A stretch of 64,000 nt of DNA from an uncultured Pelagibacteraceae bacterium (GCA_902617025.1 CACMVB010000001.1:124001-188000), one strand, 5' to 3'. Counted from the first letter of the stretch, positions 28,572 to 41,590 are shown. Numbers and translations are program-made. The notes: generated from the letters alone by a model not told the origin.

Positions 28572-30644
28572 TTAAGCTAATTTTTTAGTTACTTCGTCTT
28601 GAACATTTTGTGGCACTTTATCATAGTGACTAAATTGCATTGTATACTGTGCTCTTCCTTGAGTTGATGATCTAAGATTATTTATGTATCCGAACATATT
28701 TGCTAAAGGTACAACAGCGTTTATTGCAGTAGCATTTCCTCTAGACTCGGTGGATCCAACTTGACCTCTTCTACTGTTTAAATCTCCAATTACATCTCCC
28801 ATAAATTCTTCTGGAGTAACTACCTCAACTTTCATCATTGGTTCTAACAATTTTAACGTAGCTTTTTGACATGCCTCTCTAAAACATGATCTACTTGCTA
28901 TTTCAAAAGCTAATACACTAGAGTCTACATCATGGTGTAAACCATCTAAGATTTTTACTTTATAATCAATTATTGGAAACCCAGCTAGAATACCGCTGTC
29001 AGCAACACCCTCTACTCCTTTTTCAACACCTGGGATAAATTCTTTTGGAATTGCACCTCCTTTAATAAGATTTTCTATCTCTCTACCTTTTCCAGGTTCT
29101 AATGGTTCAACACTCAACCTTACTTTTGCAAACTGACCAGCTCCACCACTTTGTTTTTTATGTATGTATTCCATTTCAGATGTGCCTAAAATAGTTTCTC
29201 TGTAGGCTACCTGAGGTGCTCCTACGTTTGCCTCAACTTTGAATTCTCTTTTCATCCTGTCTACAATTATATCCAAATGTAACTCACCCATACCTTTAAT
29301 AATTGTCTGACCTGACTCCTCGTCTGATGAAACTCTAAAGGATGGATCTTCTTTAGCTAATCTTGCTAAAGCCTCTCCCATTTTTTCTTGATCTCCTTTT
29401 GTTTTTGGCTCAACTGCTATTTCTATTACTGGATCTGGAAATTCCATAGGTTCTAATAAAATTGGATTTTTTGCATCGCAGAGAGTATGGCCGGTAATGG
29501 TATTTTTTAAACCTGCTAATGCAACTATATCACCTGCACATGCAGATTTAATATCCTCCCTGCTATTAGCATGCATTAATAACATTCTGCCTATCCTTTC
29601 GTTTTTATCTTTAGATGAGTTTAAAATAGATGTTCCAGCATTTAATGTTCCGGAGTAAATTCTTATAAAAGTTAGAGAACCTACGAAAGGGTCATTAGCT
29701 ACCTTAAATGCTAAAGCTGAAAAATTTTCTTTTTCATCAAATTTCATTGTGACTTTATCCTCTGATCCGACTTTTGTACCTTCAATTGATTTAAGATCAT
29801 TAGGACTTGGTAAAAAATCTATTACAGCATCAAGTAATGGTTGTACTCCCTTATTTTTAAATGCAGATCCAGTTAATATTGGAACAAAGTTAAATTTTAG
29901 TGTGCCTTTTCTTACACATCTTATTAATTCAGCCTCCGATGGTTCTTTACCCTCTAAATAAGACTCCATTAATTTTTCATCTTCTTCAACTGCTGTTTCA
30001 ACTAGATTTTGCCTGTATTGTTTTGCTTTTTCTTTTAAATCTTCGGGGATATCAACGTATTCAAATTTTGCACCAAGATCCTCATTTTGCCAAACTACAC
30101 CTTTCATTTTAATAAGATCAATTACACCTTTTAAATCTGCTTCAGAACCTATTGGCAGCTGTAGTGGTAGAGGTTTGCATCCCAATCTCTCTTTTATCAT
30201 TTCAACGCATCTATAAAAATCAGCTCCAGTTCTATCAAGTTTGTTTACAAAACAAATTCTTGGCACCTTATATTTGTCCGCTTGTCTCCAAACTGTTTCA
30301 GATTGAGGTTCTACACCAGCTACACCATCAAACACGGCAACTGCACCATCAAGAACTTTTAAAGATCTTTCCACTTCAATGGTAAAATCTACGTGGCCAG
30401 GCGTATCTATAATATTGATCCTATGATCTCTCCAAAAACAAGTTGTTGCAGCAGATGTAATTGTAATACCGCGCTCTTGCTCTTGCTCCATCCAATCCAT
30501 TGTTGCAGCACCATCATGAACTTCTCCAATTTTATGACTTTTGCCAGTGTAATATAAAATTCTTTCCGTTGTCGTAGTTTTACCTGCATCTATATGAGCC
30601 ATTATCCCAATGTTTCTATATTTATCTAAAGTATATTTAGTCAT
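28572..30644 (-). CDS. fusA: Elongation factor G
   Basis: GTPase that drives translocation. 690 aa, the normal length. The G1 motif [19 protein letters not shown] lies near residue 15, with DTPGHVDFT (G3) and NKLDRTGAD (G4). Domains II-V follow, including the GRRGQVGS-type segment in domain IV/V ([17 protein letters not shown]). Located between rpsG and rpsJ. Confidence 0.99.
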   Translation of the reverse strand: MTKYTLDKYRNIGIMAHIDAGKTTTTERILYYTGKSHKIGEVHDGAATMDWMEQEQERGITITSAATTCFWRDHRINIIDTPGHVDFTIEVERSLKVLDGAVAVFDGVAGVEPQSETVWRQADKYKVPRICFVNKLDRTGADFYRCVEMIKERLGCKPLPLQLPIGSEADLKGVIDLIKMKGVVWQNEDLGAKFEYVDIPEDLKEKAKQYRQNLVETAVEEDEKLMESYLEGKEPSEAELIRCVRKGTLKFNFVPILTGSAFKNKGVQPLLDAVIDFLPSPNDLKSIEGTKVGSEDKVTMKFDEKENFSALAFKVANDPFVGSLTFIRIYSGTLNAGTSILNSSKDKNERIGRMLLMHANSREDIKSACAGDIVALAGLKNTITGHTLCDAKNPILLEPMEFPDPVIEIAVEPKTKGDQEKMGEALARLAKEDPSFRVSSDEESGQTIIKGMGELHLDIIVDRMKREFKVEANVGAPQVAYRETILGTSEMEYIHKKQSGGAGQFAKVRLSVEPLEPGKGREIENLIKGGAIPKEFIPGVEKGVEGVADSGILAGFPIIDYKVKILDGLHHDVDSSVLAFEIASRSCFREACQKATLKLLEPMMKVEVVTPEEFMGDVIGDLNSRRGQVGSTESRGNATAINAVVPLANMFGYINNLRSSTQGRAQYTMQFSHYDKVPQNVQDEVTKKLA

Positions 30645-30650
30645 AATCTA

Positions 30651-31121
30651 TTACCACCTGAAATGTGCAAATGCTTTATTTGCTTCAGCCATTTTGTGTG
30701 TGTCTTCTCGTTTTTTAATCGCTGAACCTTTATTTTGAGATGCATCAATTATTTCAGCATATAGTTTCTCCGCCATTGTTTTATTTTTTCTTTTTCTTGT
30801 AGCATCCATAATCCATCTTAGAGCTAATGCCTGTGCTCTTTTTGATTTTACCTCAACTGGAACTTGATAAGTTGCCCCTCCTACTCTCCTTGATCTACAT
30901 TCTAAATTAGGTTTAACATTGCTTATAGCTGTGTTAAATATCTTTAAAGGATCTTCATTATTTTTTGTTTTAATTTTATCTAAAGCATCATAAAGAATTT
31001 TTTCAGCAGTAGTTCTTTTGCCGTCGTACATAATTGAATTAATAAATTTTGAAACTACTTCAGAGTGAAATCTAGGATCTGGATATACTTTTCTAATTGG
31101 TGCTTTTCTCTTCCTTGACAT
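30651..31121 (-). CDS. rpsG: 30S ribosomal protein S7
   Basis: S7 initiates assembly of the small-subunit head. In E. coli it autoregulates the str operon by binding between rpsL and rpsG. The protein is 156 aa and starts [18 protein letters not shown]. Here the rpsL-rpsG gap is only 6 bases, so that intercistronic binding site cannot exist in the E. coli form. Confidence 0.98.
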   Translation of the reverse strand: MSRKRKAPIRKVYPDPRFHSEVVSKFINSIMYDGKRTTAEKILYDALDKIKTKNNEDPLKIFNTAISNVKPNLECRSRRVGGATYQVPVEVKSKRAQALALRWIMDATRKRKNKTMAEKLYAEIIDASQNKGSAIKKREDTHKMAEANKAFAHFRW

Positions 31122-31127
31122 AAATAA

Positions 31128-31499
31128 TTATTTTGGTTTTTTTGTCCCGTAAAGTGATCGTCTTTTTTTTCGATTTGCTACTCCTTGAGTATCTAAATTA
31201 CCTCTTAGAATATGATAACGAACGCCTGGTAAATCTTTTACACGACCCCCTCTTAACAATACTACAGAATGCTCTTGTAAATTATGTCCCTCTCCTGGTA
31301 TGTAAGCTGTGACTTCAAATCCATTAGATAATCTTACCCGAGCAACCTTCCTTAGTGCTGAATTAGGTTTTTTTGGTGTGGTAGTATAAACTTTTACACA
31401 AACTCCACGCTTTAATGGTTGTTTCTCTAAAGCTGGCACTTTGTTTCTAGCTATTGGTTTAATTCTACTTTTTTTAATCAATTGATTAATTGTTGGCAT
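31128..31499 (-). CDS. rpsL: 30S ribosomal protein S12
   Basis: S12 is the decoding-centre protein; mutations in it can give streptomycin resistance. The ATG at 31499 gives the canonical [13 protein letters not shown] start and 123 aa. The open frame runs back ten codons to a non-ATG start, which is rejected. [20 protein letters not shown] carries the conserved Lys of the resistance region (wild-type appearance). First gene of the str run, about 90 bases downstream of a candidate promoter. Confidence 0.98.
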   Translation of the reverse strand: MPTINQLIKKSRIKPIARNKVPALEKQPLKRGVCVKVYTTTPKKPNSALRKVARVRLSNGFEVTAYIPGEGHNLQEHSVVLLRGGRVKDLPGVRYHILRGNLDTQGVANRKKRRSLYGTKKPK

Positions 31500-31544
31500 A
31501 AAATTATTTTGAAATGTAAGGAAGTACAACCAGTTTAATAATTT

Positions 31545-31581
31545 GTTAGTGTTTAAGGTTATAATCTACCTTACTTCTAAC
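31545..31581 (-). promoter_or_regulatory. Hairpin in the rpsL leader
   Basis: The region forms an imperfect hairpin: an outer 5-bp stem (GTTAG 31545-31549 with CTAAC 31577-31581), a small internal loop, an inner 6-bp stem (TAAGGT 31554-31559 with ACCTTA 31568-31573) and an 8-base loop. In the minus-strand transcript it lies about 50 bases before the rpsL ATG. No U-run follows it, so it is not an intrinsic terminator. It may be a binding site for a ribosomal protein; that is inference. Confidence 0.4.
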
Positions 31582-31597
31582 ATTCAAAATGTGCCGT

Positions 31598-31625
31598 AAA
31601 CTAACACTGAATTGATAAAAGTCAA
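31598..31625 (-). promoter_or_regulatory. Candidate str promoter
   Basis: In the 150-bp gap between rpoC and rpsL, read on the minus strand, TTGACT (31620-31625) is followed by a 16-base spacer and TAGTTT (31598-31603). The predicted transcript start is near 31590, leaving a leader of about 90 bases. This is the only sizeable gap between rplL and rplQ and the natural place for an internal promoter. Confidence 0.45.
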
Positions 31626-31649
31626 TATTTAAAGGTTTTAATTTAGATT

Positions 31650-34600
31650 TTAGACAGTCTGTTCAGGCGCAGCTGTTGCGGATTCTAGCTCTTGTTTTTT
31701 TAATTCTTCTATCCTAGCTTTATCTTGTTCTCTAGCTTGTTTGTCCCACTCAATTTTTGTTAAACCAGTTCCTGCAGGTACTAAACGGCCAACTATTACA
31801 TTTTCTTTCAAGCCTTCCAAGGTATCAGTTTTTCCTTTAATAGATGCATCAGTCAAAACTCTAGTAGTTTCTTGGAAAGATGCCGCTGAGATAAACGAAT
31901 TCGTTTGTAATGATGCCTTAGTAATACCTAATAAAACTCTCTCAAATGTTGCTGGTTTTTTTTTATCAGATCTTAATTTTTCATTAATTTTATCAATATC
32001 TAAAAGATCTATTACCTCACCAACTAATAATTCAGAGTCGCCTGGATCTTTTATTTCAACTCTTTTTAACATTTGTCTAACAATTGTCTCAATATGTTTG
32101 TCATTAATTACAACTCCTTGTAGCCTATAGACTTCTTGCACTTCTGAAACAAAATATTCAGTAAGTTTCTCAACACCTAAAATTCTCAAAATATCGTGAG
32201 GAGCTGGACTTCCATCTAAAAGATATTCGCCTTTCTTGATTTTTTCACCTTGGTTAAAATTAACGTGTTTGCCTTTTGGAATTAAATAATTAGATGTCTC
32301 TCCGTTTGAAGAAACAATTGAAATTTTTTGTTTACCTCTAACTTCTTTACCAAATTCTATAACACCGTCGTTTTCTGCAATGATGGCACTATCTTTAGGT
32401 CTTCTCGCCTCGAACAACTCAGCAACCCTAGGTAAACCTCCTGTGATATCTTTTGTTTTTGAAGTTTCTTTAGGTAATCTTGCTAACACATCTCCAGCAG
32501 ATATTTTTTGTCCATCTTTAACAGACAAAATTGTATCAGGAACTAAATAATATCTCGCTTCATTTCCATCAGCTTTCTTAATTATTTCTCCCTTTTCGTT
32601 TCTTAGAGTAATTCTAGGCTTTAGTTCAGAGTTTTTGGATGAGGACTTCCAATCTGTTACAGATTTTGAAGATAATCCAGTAGCATCATCTAATGTTTCT
32701 GTTAAAGAGCTTCCTTCCATTAAGTCCATATAATTTACTATACCTCCAGTTTCTGCAATTACAGGTAAAGTGTATGGATCCCACTCGGCAACTTTTTTTC
32801 CTTTTTCTACGACATCTCCATCTTTAAAGAATAATTTAGATCCATAATTAACTTTATAAATCGCAAGTTGTCTTCCATTAGCATCTTCGATGCTTAATTG
32901 GGTGTTCCTCCCCATAACGATTGTATTTTTTTTAGAGTCTTCAATTAGATTTTTATTAATTATATTTAACTTTCCTTTGGTCTGTGAAATTATTTGAGAC
33001 TCCTCTTTAATTTGTGCTGTTCCACCAACATGGAAGGTTCTCATGGTTAATTGAGTTCCCGGCTCACCAATTGATTGAGCTGCAATCATTCCAACTGCTT
33101 CACCAACACTAACAAGCTTACCTCTGGCTAAATCCCTTCCATAACTCATTGCACAAACACCTCTAGTAGAACCACAAGTAATTACTGAATAAACATTTAC
33201 TGATTTAACTCCAGCAGCATCAATTTTTTCACAATCATTTTCATCTATTAATTTTTCCTTTTTAATAATAACTTCACCAGTCACTGGATTTTTAATATTT
33301 TCGGCTATAACTCTACCCAGAACCCGTTCAGATAAACTCACTAAAATATTTCCACCTTCAATAATTTCAGAAATAGTCACTGAAGATTTTGATTTGCAAT
33401 CGCACTCTTTTTTAGTAATTTGAACATCTTGTGCAACATCACATAGTCTTCTCGTAAGGTAACCAGAGTTAGCTGTCTTTAAAGCTGTATCTGCTAATCC
33501 TTTTCTAGCTCCATGTGTAGAGTTAAAATATTCTAAAACTGATAAACCTTCTTTAAAGTTTGATATAATCGGTGTTTCAATAATTTCTCCAGATGGTTTT
33601 GCAATTAAACCTCTCATACCTGCGAGCTGTTTCATTTGTGCTTGTGATCCTCTTGCACCTGAATCTGCCATCATATAAACAGAATTTGTTTCAATTCTAT
33701 CATCATCATAAATTTTTTCTGCAGAAGAAATTTCTTTCATCATTTCATTTGCAACCGTATCGGTGCATTTTGACCAAACATCAACAACTTTATTATATTT
33801 TTCACCTCTGGTAATCAATCCATCGGAATATTGTTTCTCATACTCTTCTATCTGTTTTTTTGTACTGTTAATCAAGTTCTCTTTTGTTTTAGGGATAATT
33901 AAATCATCTTTACCAAATGAAATTCCGGCTTTAAATGCATGTTTGAAGCCTAAAGTCTTTATTCTGTCACAGAAAATTACTGTTTCTTTTTGTCCGCAAT
34001 ATCTAAAAATTGTATCAATTACTTCAGACACATTTTTTTTTGTTAGAAGTTTGTTGACTAGGTTAAATTTAATATTATGATTTTGAGGTAGAAGATTAGC
34101 AAGTAAAAATCTTCCGGCTGTGCTAGTATATTTTTCAGAAACTGATTTTCCGTCTTTATCAATAGTTTTAAATATAGAAGTAATTTTTGAATGCAAACTA
34201 ATTGACTTATTTTCTAACGCATGTTCAATTTCCTCAACATTCGAAAATATTCCCCTTGATTTATTTTCTTCTTTATCAGAACCCTGAGATAAATAATATA
34301 TCCCTAAAACTATATCCTGACTTGGAACAATAATAGGTTTCCCATTAGATGGGCTTAAAATATTATTTGTTGACATCATAAGAACTCTTGCTTCAAGTTG
34401 TGCTTCTAAACTTAAAGGAATATGAACAGCCATTTGATCACCATCAAAATCTGCATTAAAGGCAGCACAGACAAGAGGGTGAAGTTCTATAGCATTACCC
34501 TCGATTAACTTTGCTTCAAAAGCTTGAACTCCAAGTCTATGTAATGTAGGAGCTCGATTTAAAAGAATAGGGTGTTCTCTGATTATATGCTCGAGTGAGT

Positions 34601-35840
34601 CCCAAACTTCACTTTTTTCTCTTTCAACTAATCTTTTAGCTTGTTTTATAGTAGTAGCTAATCCAAGTTTATCTAGTCTTGCGTATAAAAAAGGTTTAAA
34701 CAGTTCTAAAGCCATTTTTTTTGGCAAGCCACATTGGTGCAACTTAAGTTCTGGACCAACAACAATTACAGATCTTCCTGAATAATCTACTCTTTTTCCT
34801 AATAAGTTTTGTCTAAATCTACCTTGTTTACCTTTCAACATTTCTGCCAAAGATTTAAGTGGTCTTTTTCCTGTTCCTGTAATTACTCTTCCTCTTCTAC
34901 CGTTATCAAACAAAGCGTCTACGGACTCTTGTAACATTCTTTTTTCATTTCTAACTATGATGTCTGGAGCTTTTAAGTCTAGTAATCTTTTTAGACGATT
35001 GTTCCTATTAATAACTCTTCTGTATAGATCGTTTAAATCAGAAGTCGCAAATCTGCCTCCGTCTAAGGGAACTAATGGTCTCAGCTCTGGTGGAATTACT
35101 GGTATAGAAGTTAAAATCATCCACTCAGGTTTATTGCCTGATGAAATAAATGACTCTATAAGTTTTAATCTTTTAATAGTTCTTTCTTCTGTAACTTTTG
35201 ACTTTATTTCAGAAAGAGACTCTCTTAGTTTTTTTTGCTCTTTCTTAAGATCTAAACTCACCAAAATTTCTCTGACTGCCTCAGCCCCAATACCAGCAGT
35301 AAAAGCATCTTCACCGAACTCCTCTTGAGCCTTTAGCAATGCCTCCTCAGAAATCAATTGGCCTTTTTTAAGGGTAGTCAATCCTGGTTCTACCACGATG
35401 AAACTCTCAAAATATAAAACCTTTTCAACCTCTTTAAGTTTCATATCAATAGCTAATGAAATTCTACTTGGAAGTGATTTTAAAAACCAAATATGTGCTA
35501 CTGGGCATGCTAAATCTATATGGCCCATTCTTTCTCTTCTAACATTTGATTTTGTTACCTCAACACCACATTTCTCACAAATTATACCTCGAAACTTCAT
35601 TCTTTTATATTTACCACATAAACATTCATAATCTTTCACAGGACCAAATATTCTTGAACAAAATAGACCGTCTTTTTCTGGTCTAAAAGTTCTGTAATTT
35701 ATAGTCTCTGGTTTTTTAATTTCTCCGTAAGACCAAGATTTAATTTTTTCAGGACTAGCTAAAGTAATTTTGATACTATTAAATATATTTTCTTGACTAA
35801 TATTTTGATTATCAAAGTTTTTTACAATATTTTTTTCCAT
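31650..35840 (-). CDS. rpoC: RNA polymerase subunit beta'
   Basis: Largest RNA polymerase subunit, forming the clamp and part of the active site. 1396 aa. The N-terminal zinc site (CLCG and CEKCG near residues 70-90), the catalytic Mg motif [12 protein letters not shown] (near residue 460), the second zinc-binding cysteines near residues 810-900 and the trigger-loop region ([20 protein letters not shown], near 910) are all visible. Follows rpoB by 2 bases. Confidence 0.99.
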   Translation of the reverse strand: MEKNIVKNFDNQNISQENIFNSIKITLASPEKIKSWSYGEIKKPETINYRTFRPEKDGLFCSRIFGPVKDYECLCGKYKRMKFRGIICEKCGVEVTKSNVRRERMGHIDLACPVAHIWFLKSLPSRISLAIDMKLKEVEKVLYFESFIVVEPGLTTLKKGQLISEEALLKAQEEFGEDAFTAGIGAEAVREILVSLDLKKEQKKLRESLSEIKSKVTEERTIKRLKLIESFISSGNKPEWMILTSIPVIPPELRPLVPLDGGRFATSDLNDLYRRVINRNNRLKRLLDLKAPDIIVRNEKRMLQESVDALFDNGRRGRVITGTGKRPLKSLAEMLKGKQGRFRQNLLGKRVDYSGRSVIVVGPELKLHQCGLPKKMALELFKPFLYARLDKLGLATTIKQAKRLVEREKSEVWDSLEHIIREHPILLNRAPTLHRLGVQAFEAKLIEGNAIELHPLVCAAFNADFDGDQMAVHIPLSLEAQLEARVLMMSTNNILSPSNGKPIIVPSQDIVLGIYYLSQGSDKEENKSRGIFSNVEEIEHALENKSISLHSKITSIFKTIDKDGKSVSEKYTSTAGRFLLANLLPQNHNIKFNLVNKLLTKKNVSEVIDTIFRYCGQKETVIFCDRIKTLGFKHAFKAGISFGKDDLIIPKTKENLINSTKKQIEEYEKQYSDGLITRGEKYNKVVDVWSKCTDTVANEMMKEISSAEKIYDDDRIETNSVYMMADSGARGSQAQMKQLAGMRGLIAKPSGEIIETPIISNFKEGLSVLEYFNSTHGARKGLADTALKTANSGYLTRRLCDVAQDVQITKKECDCKSKSSVTISEIIEGGNILVSLSERVLGRVIAENIKNPVTGEVIIKKEKLIDENDCEKIDAAGVKSVNVYSVITCGSTRGVCAMSYGRDLARGKLVSVGEAVGMIAAQSIGEPGTQLTMRTFHVGGTAQIKEESQIISQTKGKLNIINKNLIEDSKKNTIVMGRNTQLSIEDANGRQLAIYKVNYGSKLFFKDGDVVEKGKKVAEWDPYTLPVIAETGGIVNYMDLMEGSSLTETLDDATGLSSKSVTDWKSSSKNSELKPRITLRNEKGEIIKKADGNEARYYLVPDTILSVKDGQKISAGDVLARLPKETSKTKDITGGLPRVAELFEARRPKDSAIIAENDGVIEFGKEVRGKQKISIVSSNGETSNYLIPKGKHVNFNQGEKIKKGEYLLDGSPAPHDILRILGVEKLTEYFVSEVQEVYRLQGVVINDKHIETIVRQMLKRVEIKDPGDSELLVGEVIDLLDIDKINEKLRSDKKKPATFERVLLGITKASLQTNSFISAASFQETTRVLTDASIKGKTDTLEGLKENVIVGRLVPAGTGLTKIEWDKQAREQDKARIEELKKQELESATAAPEQTV

Positions 35841-35842
35841 GT

Positions 35843-38800
35843 TTAATTTAATTCTATATTGAGACCTAAAGCCCTTATCTCTTTAACAAGAACATTAAAA
35901 GATTCGGGTACACCAGACTCAAAATTATTATTACCTTTTACAATAGTTTCATAAACCTTTGTTCTTCCAGCAACATCATCGGATTTAACAGTCAGTATTT
36001 CTTGTAACGTATACGAAGCACCATAAGCTTCTAAAGCCCAAACTTCCATTTCACCAAATCTTTGACCACCCAATTGAGCTTTACCACCAAGAGGCTGCTG
36101 AGTTACCAAACTATATGGTCCAGTTGATCTTGCATGAATTTTATCCTCAACTAAATGATTAAGTTTTAACATATAAATAATTCCAACTGTGACAGGTCTA
36201 TCAAATTTTTCTCCTGTTTGACCATTCCATAAGTTAGTCTGACCTGTATTAGGAAGTTTTGCTAAGTCTAACATTTTAGTTATGTCACTTGTGCTTGCCC
36301 CGTCAAACACTGGTGTCGCAATAGGAACACCATTAGCGAGGTTTTGAACAAGTTCAACTATTTCTTTATTAGATAATTTTTCAATTACATTTTGAAAGTA
36401 ATCTTCTCCATAAATATCTTTTAACTTGAGTTTTACTTGATTAATTTCTTTATCGATATTTTTCATATATTTTTTAATTTGATCACCGAGTTCAGAGCAT
36501 GACCAACCCAAATGAGTTTCTAAAATTTGACCAACATTCATCCTGCTTGGTACTCCTAACGGATTTAAAACAATATCTACAGGTTTGCCATTTTCCATAT
36601 AAGGCATATCTTCCACTGGTACAATTTTACTAACTACGCCTTTGTTTCCGTGTCTACCTGCCATCTTATCACCTGGCATAAGTCTTCTTTTAACTGCTAC
36701 AAAAACTTTTACTACTTTCATCACAGTTGGAAGTAAATCATCCCCTTGTTGTATTTTGGATACTTTGTCATCAAATCTTATTTTTATATCTTCAAAGGCA
36801 TTGTCGAATTGTTTTTTTAACTTATCTATGTTTTCATTTATCGTCGTTTCTTGGAAAGAGAGTTTCCATAAATCCTTTAAGCTTAAATTTTCAAAATCAT
36901 TTTTATTTAAAGTAGTCCCTGGCTTCAAATCTTTAAACTGTTTGTTAATACTTTTGCCATTTAATAAATCAATTGCCCTGAGCTTTATATTCCTATTCAA
37001 AATCTCTTCTTCTACTTTTTTATCCTCTTGGACTAATTCAATTTCAGCTCTTTCGATAGCAATTGAACGTTCGTCTTTATCAATGCCATGTCTATTAAAT
37101 ACTCTAACGTCTATTACTACCCCTGTACTACCTGAAGGTAGTTTTAAAGAAGAGTCTCTTACATCAGTTGCCTTTTCACCAAAAATTGACCTTAGCAACT
37201 TTTCCTCTGGGCTTGATGAAGTCTCGCTTTTAGGTGTTACTTTTCCAACTAAAATATCACCAGGTTTAACCTCAGCACCAACATATACAATTCCAGACTC
37301 GTCTAAGTTTCTAAGACTCTCTTCACTGACATTAGGAATATCTCTTGTAATTTCTTCTGCGCCTAATTTTGTATCTCTTGCCATAGACTCATATTCTTCT
37401 ATATGAACAGAAGTAAATACATCATCTGTAACACATCTTTCTGAAATAAGTATTGAGTCCTCAAAATTATAACCTTGCCATGGCATGAATGCTACTGTCA
37501 CATTCTTGCCTAAAGCTAGTTCGCCAAGTTTAGTAGCCGGGCCGTCTGCAATTATATCTCCTTTTTTTATTTTATCTCCGACTTTAACTAAAGGTTTTTG
37601 ATTAATGCAGGTGTTTTGATTTGATCTTTGAAATTTTGATAAATTATAAATATCAACCGCTGACTGAGATAAGTCCGTAACATCAGTAGCTTTAACAACA
37701 ATTCTTTTTCCGTCAATTTTATCTACTATTCCATTTCTTTTTGCTACAATTGTAACCCCTGAGTCTAAAGCCACATCGGACTCTATTCCTGTTCCAACTA
37801 ATGGGGACTCTGGTTTTAACAAAGGAACTGCTTGCCTCATCATATTAGATCCCATTAACGCTCTATTAGCATCATCATTTTCTAAAAATGGAATGAGTGC
37901 TGCAGCAACGGAAACTAATTGTTTTGGAGATACGTCAATGTATTCAATGCTATCTCTATTAGATAATTCAAAGTTAAGATTTTTACGACATGCAACTAAT
38001 TCCTCTGCAAAGTGCCCATCTTTTGTTAATTTTGAATTCGCTTGAGCAATTGTATATTTTTCCTCCTCTATAGCTGATAAATATTTAATTTCAGAAGTAA
38101 CTTTTCCATTTATAACTTTTTTATATGGACTTTCTATATATCCAAATTTATTAACTCTGCAGTAAGTAGCTAAACTATTTATTAATCCAATATTTGGTCC
38201 TTCAGGGGTCTCAATAGGACAAATTCTTCCATAATGTGTCGGATGAACATCCCTGACCTCAAAACCAGCTCTCTCTCTAGTTAATCCGCCAGGTCCTAGG
38301 GCTGATACTCTCCTTTTGTGAGTTATTTCTGAAAGAGGATTTGTCTGATCCATAAATTGGGACAACTGTGAGGTAGCAAAAAAATCTTTTAACGACGTTG
38401 TGATAGGTTTTGCATTAATTAAATCTTGTGGCATTGCTGACTCGATTTCTAAAAAAGTAGACATTTTTTCTTTTACAGTTCTTTCCATACGTAAAAGTCC
38501 AATTCTAAACTGATTTTCTACTAGTTCTCCAACTGACCTTACTCTTCTATTTCCCAGGTGATCAATATCATCTACATCGCCTTTCCCGTCTCTTAAATCC
38601 AACATAAATTTTATTATTGAAACTATATCCTCGGTATCTAAGATCGTTTTTTTTGAATTTGTTTTTAAATTGAGTTTTGAATTTAATTTGACCCTACCAA
38701 CTTCAGATAAATCATACCTTTCTTTTTTAAAGTATAAATTATTGAAAATTTCCTCTGCTACTTCTGATGAAGGTGCTTCACCAGGTCTCAAAACTTTATA

Positions 38801-39934
38801 AATATCATTTAAAGCTTCAGATTTATTTGAATTTTTGTCTACTTTTAATGTTTCTAAAATATATGGCCCTTTATTAATTGGGTCTATGTTTACAATCTTT
38901 AAAAGTTTTTCATTTTGATCGATTATCTTTTGTAGAACTTCTTCTGTAATATCAAAACCACTTTTAATTAAAATTTCTCCATTTTTATCTTTAACATCTT
39001 GAGCAATATATTTACCAATAATTTCATCATTATTAACAAGTACAGATCTTAAACCTTTTTCATGAAGTTTTTTAGCTATTATGATATTAAGTTTTTCTCC
39101 TTTTGCTAAAAGTTTTTTTTTATTATTCGCATCTATTAGATCGTAAGATAATTTAATAGGCCTTTTATAGTCTTCTGGAACAAAATCTGTTACCCAAGCT
39201 TTATCATCTGAATTAAATGAGTAATTGCTAGTTGTATAAAAACTATTAATAATTTTTTCTTTTGAAAAACCTAAAGCAAATAAAATTGTTGAGATTGGTA
39301 ACTTCTTTTTTCTATCAATTCTGAAAAATAAAATATCTTTTGGGTCAAACTCGAAATCAAGCCATGAACCTCTTCCAGGAATTATCCTACAATTAAATAA
39401 TAACTTACCACTTGCATGAGTTTTACCTTTATCATGATCAAAAAATACACCCGGACTTCTATGCATCTGATTAACAACGACTCTTTCGACACCGTTTGTA
39501 ATAAAAGTAGCGCTAGGAGTCATTAACGGTAAGTCGCCAATAAATACTTCTTGTTCTTTAGCAGATAGTATTTGTTTTGTATTATTTTCAGTATCTATGT
39601 CATAGACAACTAATCTCAAAGTAGCTTTTAAAGCAGCAGAGTAAGACAAACTTCTTTGTTTGCATTCAATAACATCAAATTTTGGTTTTTCTAAATTGTA
39701 AGAAATATATTCTAATGTCGATTTATCATTACCGTCCTCTATTGGAAAAATACTTTTAAAAACCTTATCAATTCCTTTTGATAAGTCACTGAGTTGCTCA
39801 TTTAATGACTTTGATTTTAAAAATTCATTGTAGGAATTTTTTTGAACTTCAATAAGATTAGGAATAGATAATCCTTCAACTAATTTACCAAAGTTTTTTC
39901 TAATATGTTTCTTTTGAGTAAAAGATAATTGCAT
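35843..39934 (-). CDS. rpoB: RNA polymerase subunit beta
   Basis: Second largest RNA polymerase subunit. 1363 aa from the ATG at 39934; a TTG one codon upstream is possible. The rifampicin-binding region ([20 protein letters not shown] near residue 515, then [17 protein letters not shown]) looks wild-type. The C-terminus includes [20 protein letters not shown]. Preceded by a 60-bp gap after rplL that contains a small inverted repeat. Confidence 0.99.
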   Translation of the reverse strand: MQLSFTQKKHIRKNFGKLVEGLSIPNLIEVQKNSYNEFLKSKSLNEQLSDLSKGIDKVFKSIFPIEDGNDKSTLEYISYNLEKPKFDVIECKQRSLSYSAALKATLRLVVYDIDTENNTKQILSAKEQEVFIGDLPLMTPSATFITNGVERVVVNQMHRSPGVFFDHDKGKTHASGKLLFNCRIIPGRGSWLDFEFDPKDILFFRIDRKKKLPISTILFALGFSKEKIINSFYTTSNYSFNSDDKAWVTDFVPEDYKRPIKLSYDLIDANNKKKLLAKGEKLNIIIAKKLHEKGLRSVLVNNDEIIGKYIAQDVKDKNGEILIKSGFDITEEVLQKIIDQNEKLLKIVNIDPINKGPYILETLKVDKNSNKSEALNDIYKVLRPGEAPSSEVAEEIFNNLYFKKERYDLSEVGRVKLNSKLNLKTNSKKTILDTEDIVSIIKFMLDLRDGKGDVDDIDHLGNRRVRSVGELVENQFRIGLLRMERTVKEKMSTFLEIESAMPQDLINAKPITTSLKDFFATSQLSQFMDQTNPLSEITHKRRVSALGPGGLTRERAGFEVRDVHPTHYGRICPIETPEGPNIGLINSLATYCRVNKFGYIESPYKKVINGKVTSEIKYLSAIEEEKYTIAQANSKLTKDGHFAEELVACRKNLNFELSNRDSIEYIDVSPKQLVSVAAALIPFLENDDANRALMGSNMMRQAVPLLKPESPLVGTGIESDVALDSGVTIVAKRNGIVDKIDGKRIVVKATDVTDLSQSAVDIYNLSKFQRSNQNTCINQKPLVKVGDKIKKGDIIADGPATKLGELALGKNVTVAFMPWQGYNFEDSILISERCVTDDVFTSVHIEEYESMARDTKLGAEEITRDIPNVSEESLRNLDESGIVYVGAEVKPGDILVGKVTPKSETSSSPEEKLLRSIFGEKATDVRDSSLKLPSGSTGVVIDVRVFNRHGIDKDERSIAIERAEIELVQEDKKVEEEILNRNIKLRAIDLLNGKSINKQFKDLKPGTTLNKNDFENLSLKDLWKLSFQETTINENIDKLKKQFDNAFEDIKIRFDDKVSKIQQGDDLLPTVMKVVKVFVAVKRRLMPGDKMAGRHGNKGVVSKIVPVEDMPYMENGKPVDIVLNPLGVPSRMNVGQILETHLGWSCSELGDQIKKYMKNIDKEINQVKLKLKDIYGEDYFQNVIEKLSNKEIVELVQNLANGVPIATPVFDGASTSDITKMLDLAKLPNTGQTNLWNGQTGEKFDRPVTVGIIYMLKLNHLVEDKIHARSTGPYSLVTQQPLGGKAQLGGQRFGEMEVWALEAYGASYTLQEILTVKSDDVAGRTKVYETIVKGNNNFESGVPESFNVLVKEIRALGLNIELN

Positions 39935-39953
39935 CAAATATAAAAAATTTTAC

Positions 39954-39970
39954 TGCAATTATTCTTTGCA
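39954..39970 (-). other. Small inverted repeat between rplL and rpoB
   Basis: TGCAA (39954-39958) and TTGCA (39966-39970) form a 5-bp stem with a 7-base loop, followed in the minus-strand transcript by an A/T-rich run ending in six T. In E. coli the rplL-rpoB gap holds an attenuator and an RNase III site. This may be a reduced equivalent, but the stem is short. Confidence 0.25.
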
Positions 39971-39994
39971 ATAAAATCTAGTCTTTAATTTTGT

Positions 39995-40366
39995 TTACTT
40001 TAATTCTACTTTAGCTCCAGCTGCTTCAAGTTTTTTCTTAAATTCTTCAGCATCTTTTTTTGCTACTCCACCTTTAATCTCTTTTGGAGCAGCCTCAACT
40101 AAATCTTTAGCTTCTTTCAAACCTAAACCAGTTATCGCTCTTACTTCCTTAATTACATTAATTTTTTTATCGCCAGCTGCTGCTAAGAAAAGTGAAAATT
40201 CGGATTTCTCCTCTCCTGCTGGAGCTGCTGCTCCGCCTGCTGGTGCTGCGGCTACTGGAGCTGCTGCTGTGACACCCCACTTCTCCTCTAGTTGCTTGGA
40301 CAGTTCTGCTGCTTCAACAACTGTGAGCGAAGATAGTTCATCTATAATTTTATTTAAATCTGCCAT
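39995..40366 (-). CDS. rplL: 50S ribosomal protein L7/L12
   Basis: Stalk protein that recruits and activates translation GTPases. 123 aa: an N-terminal dimerisation helix, an Ala/Gly/Pro hinge (residues about 35-52, [17 protein letters not shown]) and the C-terminal domain with [18 protein letters not shown]. Follows rplJ by 8 bases. Confidence 0.98.
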   Translation of the reverse strand: MADLNKIIDELSSLTVVEAAELSKQLEEKWGVTAAAPVAAAPAGGAAAPAGEEKSEFSLFLAAAGDKKINVIKEVRAITGLGLKEAKDLVEAAPKEIKGGVAKKDAEEFKKKLEAAGAKVELK

Positions 40367-40374
40367 TATTAATC

Positions 40375-40893
40375 CTATGAATTAGTTTTTAAACTCTTTG
40401 CGCGCGCTAAATTAGCAATTTTTGAGCCCGGTGCAAGTAAAATACTAACTAATTTTTGTGCAGGTGAGGTCAAAATACCTACGATTTTAGCCCTTGCCTC
40501 CTCCAATGAAGGGAGTGTGGCTATAATAGACACCTCTTTTTCGTCTAAAACTTTTCCATCCATGAATCCAGCTATTATTTTTAATTTTGAATTAGACTTA
40601 GAAAACTTAGTCAAAATTTTTGCTGTTGAAATAGGGTCAGAAGAAATTGCTGCAGCCGTTGGGCCGGTAAAATATTTTTCTAGATCTTTTTTTGGAGTAT
40701 CTTTTAAAGCAATCTTAGTAATTCGGTTTTTAGTAATTTTAAATAATATACCTTTTTCTCTCAATTCTTTTCTCAAAGCATCTAACTCATTTACATTTAG
40801 GCCTTGATATTGAGCGATCATTACAGACTCATTGGCGGTGAAATTTTTTTTCAGTTCTTCAACGTAAACTTTTTTTGCTTCTTTGCTCATCAT
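40375..40893 (-). CDS. rplJ: 50S ribosomal protein L10
   Basis: L10 anchors the L7/L12 stalk. 172 aa, or 171 from the second of two adjacent ATGs; [24 protein letters not shown] near the N-terminus is typical (residues about 17-40). It lies 5 bases after rplA. The structured L10 leader that mediates autoregulation in E. coli therefore has no room upstream of the gene. Confidence 0.97.
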   Translation of the reverse strand: MMSKEAKKVYVEELKKNFTANESVMIAQYQGLNVNELDALRKELREKGILFKITKNRITKIALKDTPKKDLEKYFTGPTAAAISSDPISTAKILTKFSKSNSKLKIIAGFMDGKVLDEKEVSIIATLPSLEEARAKIVGILTSPAQKLVSILLAPGSKIANLARAKSLKTNS

Positions 40894-40898
40894 ATCTT

Positions 40899-41588
40899 TT
40901 ATTTCGCTCCAACTTTATAAGATAGACCCATTGTAGATGTTATAAAAATATTTTTTATAAACTCACCTTTAATAGTGTCAGGTTTCTCTTTTTTGATACT
41001 TTCCAAGAAAAAATCATAATTTTCTAAAAGTTTCTCTGTTGAATAACTCTTTCTTCCGATCGTTGAAGCTAAATTACCGTCTTTATCGTTTCTAATTTCG
41101 ACCAAACCAGTTTTTATGTCTTTAACTGCTTTAGTTATATCATTTGAAACTGTGCCAAGTTTCGGGTTTGGCATTAAACCTTTTGGGCCTAATACTTTTC
41201 CGTGTTTTCCAATTTTACTCATCATTGATGGAGTACATATTAATTTGGTAAAATCAAATTTACTTGAAGCAATTTTTTCAATCAAATCTTCTGAACCATA
41301 GACTTCCGCTCCACTTTTTTTTGCCTCCTCTATTTTATCTGGGTCACATAACACAGCTACTTTCTCTTTTTTTCCAGAGCCATTCGGAAGTTTTACAACT
41401 GTCCTTAAACTAAAATCTCCACCCTTAGATTGTTTTACATTTATTCTTAATGAGACATCAACCGACTCATCAAATTTTGTACCAGCACTTTTTTTGACTA
41501 TTTCTAATATTTCTTTAGCGCTAAGTCTTTTTTTTTCTTTTTCTGAAAGTTTCATTAATGCTTTGAACCTTTTTGATTTCTTTTTCAT
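40899..41588 (-). CDS. rplA: 50S ribosomal protein L1
   Basis: L1 forms the mobile stalk that ejects E-site tRNA. In E. coli it represses its own operon. The start is the ATG at 41588, giving 229 aa, the family length; a longer open frame to 41633 lies within rplK. GKVLGPKGLMPNPKLGTV (residues about 125-142) is the L1 signature. Confidence 0.97.
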   Translation of the reverse strand: MKKKSKRFKALMKLSEKEKKRLSAKEILEIVKKSAGTKFDESVDVSLRINVKQSKGGDFSLRTVVKLPNGSGKKEKVAVLCDPDKIEEAKKSGAEVYGSEDLIEKIASSKFDFTKLICTPSMMSKIGKHGKVLGPKGLMPNPKLGTVSNDITKAVKDIKTGLVEIRNDKDGNLASTIGRKSYSTEKLLENYDFFLESIKKEKPDTIKGEFIKNIFITSTMGLSYKVGAK

Positions 41589-41590
41589 CG

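Noticed and set aside
36642-37406. 254-codon plus-strand open frame opposite rpoB
   Set aside because: Antisense to the strongly conserved rpoB; composition is Ser/Leu/Phe-rich as expected for a reverse-frame shadow of a Lys/Glu-rich gene. No start context or motif.
39935-39937. TTG start for rpoB one codon upstream
   Set aside because: The ATG directly after it is the more likely start; the difference is one residue and cannot be resolved from sequence.
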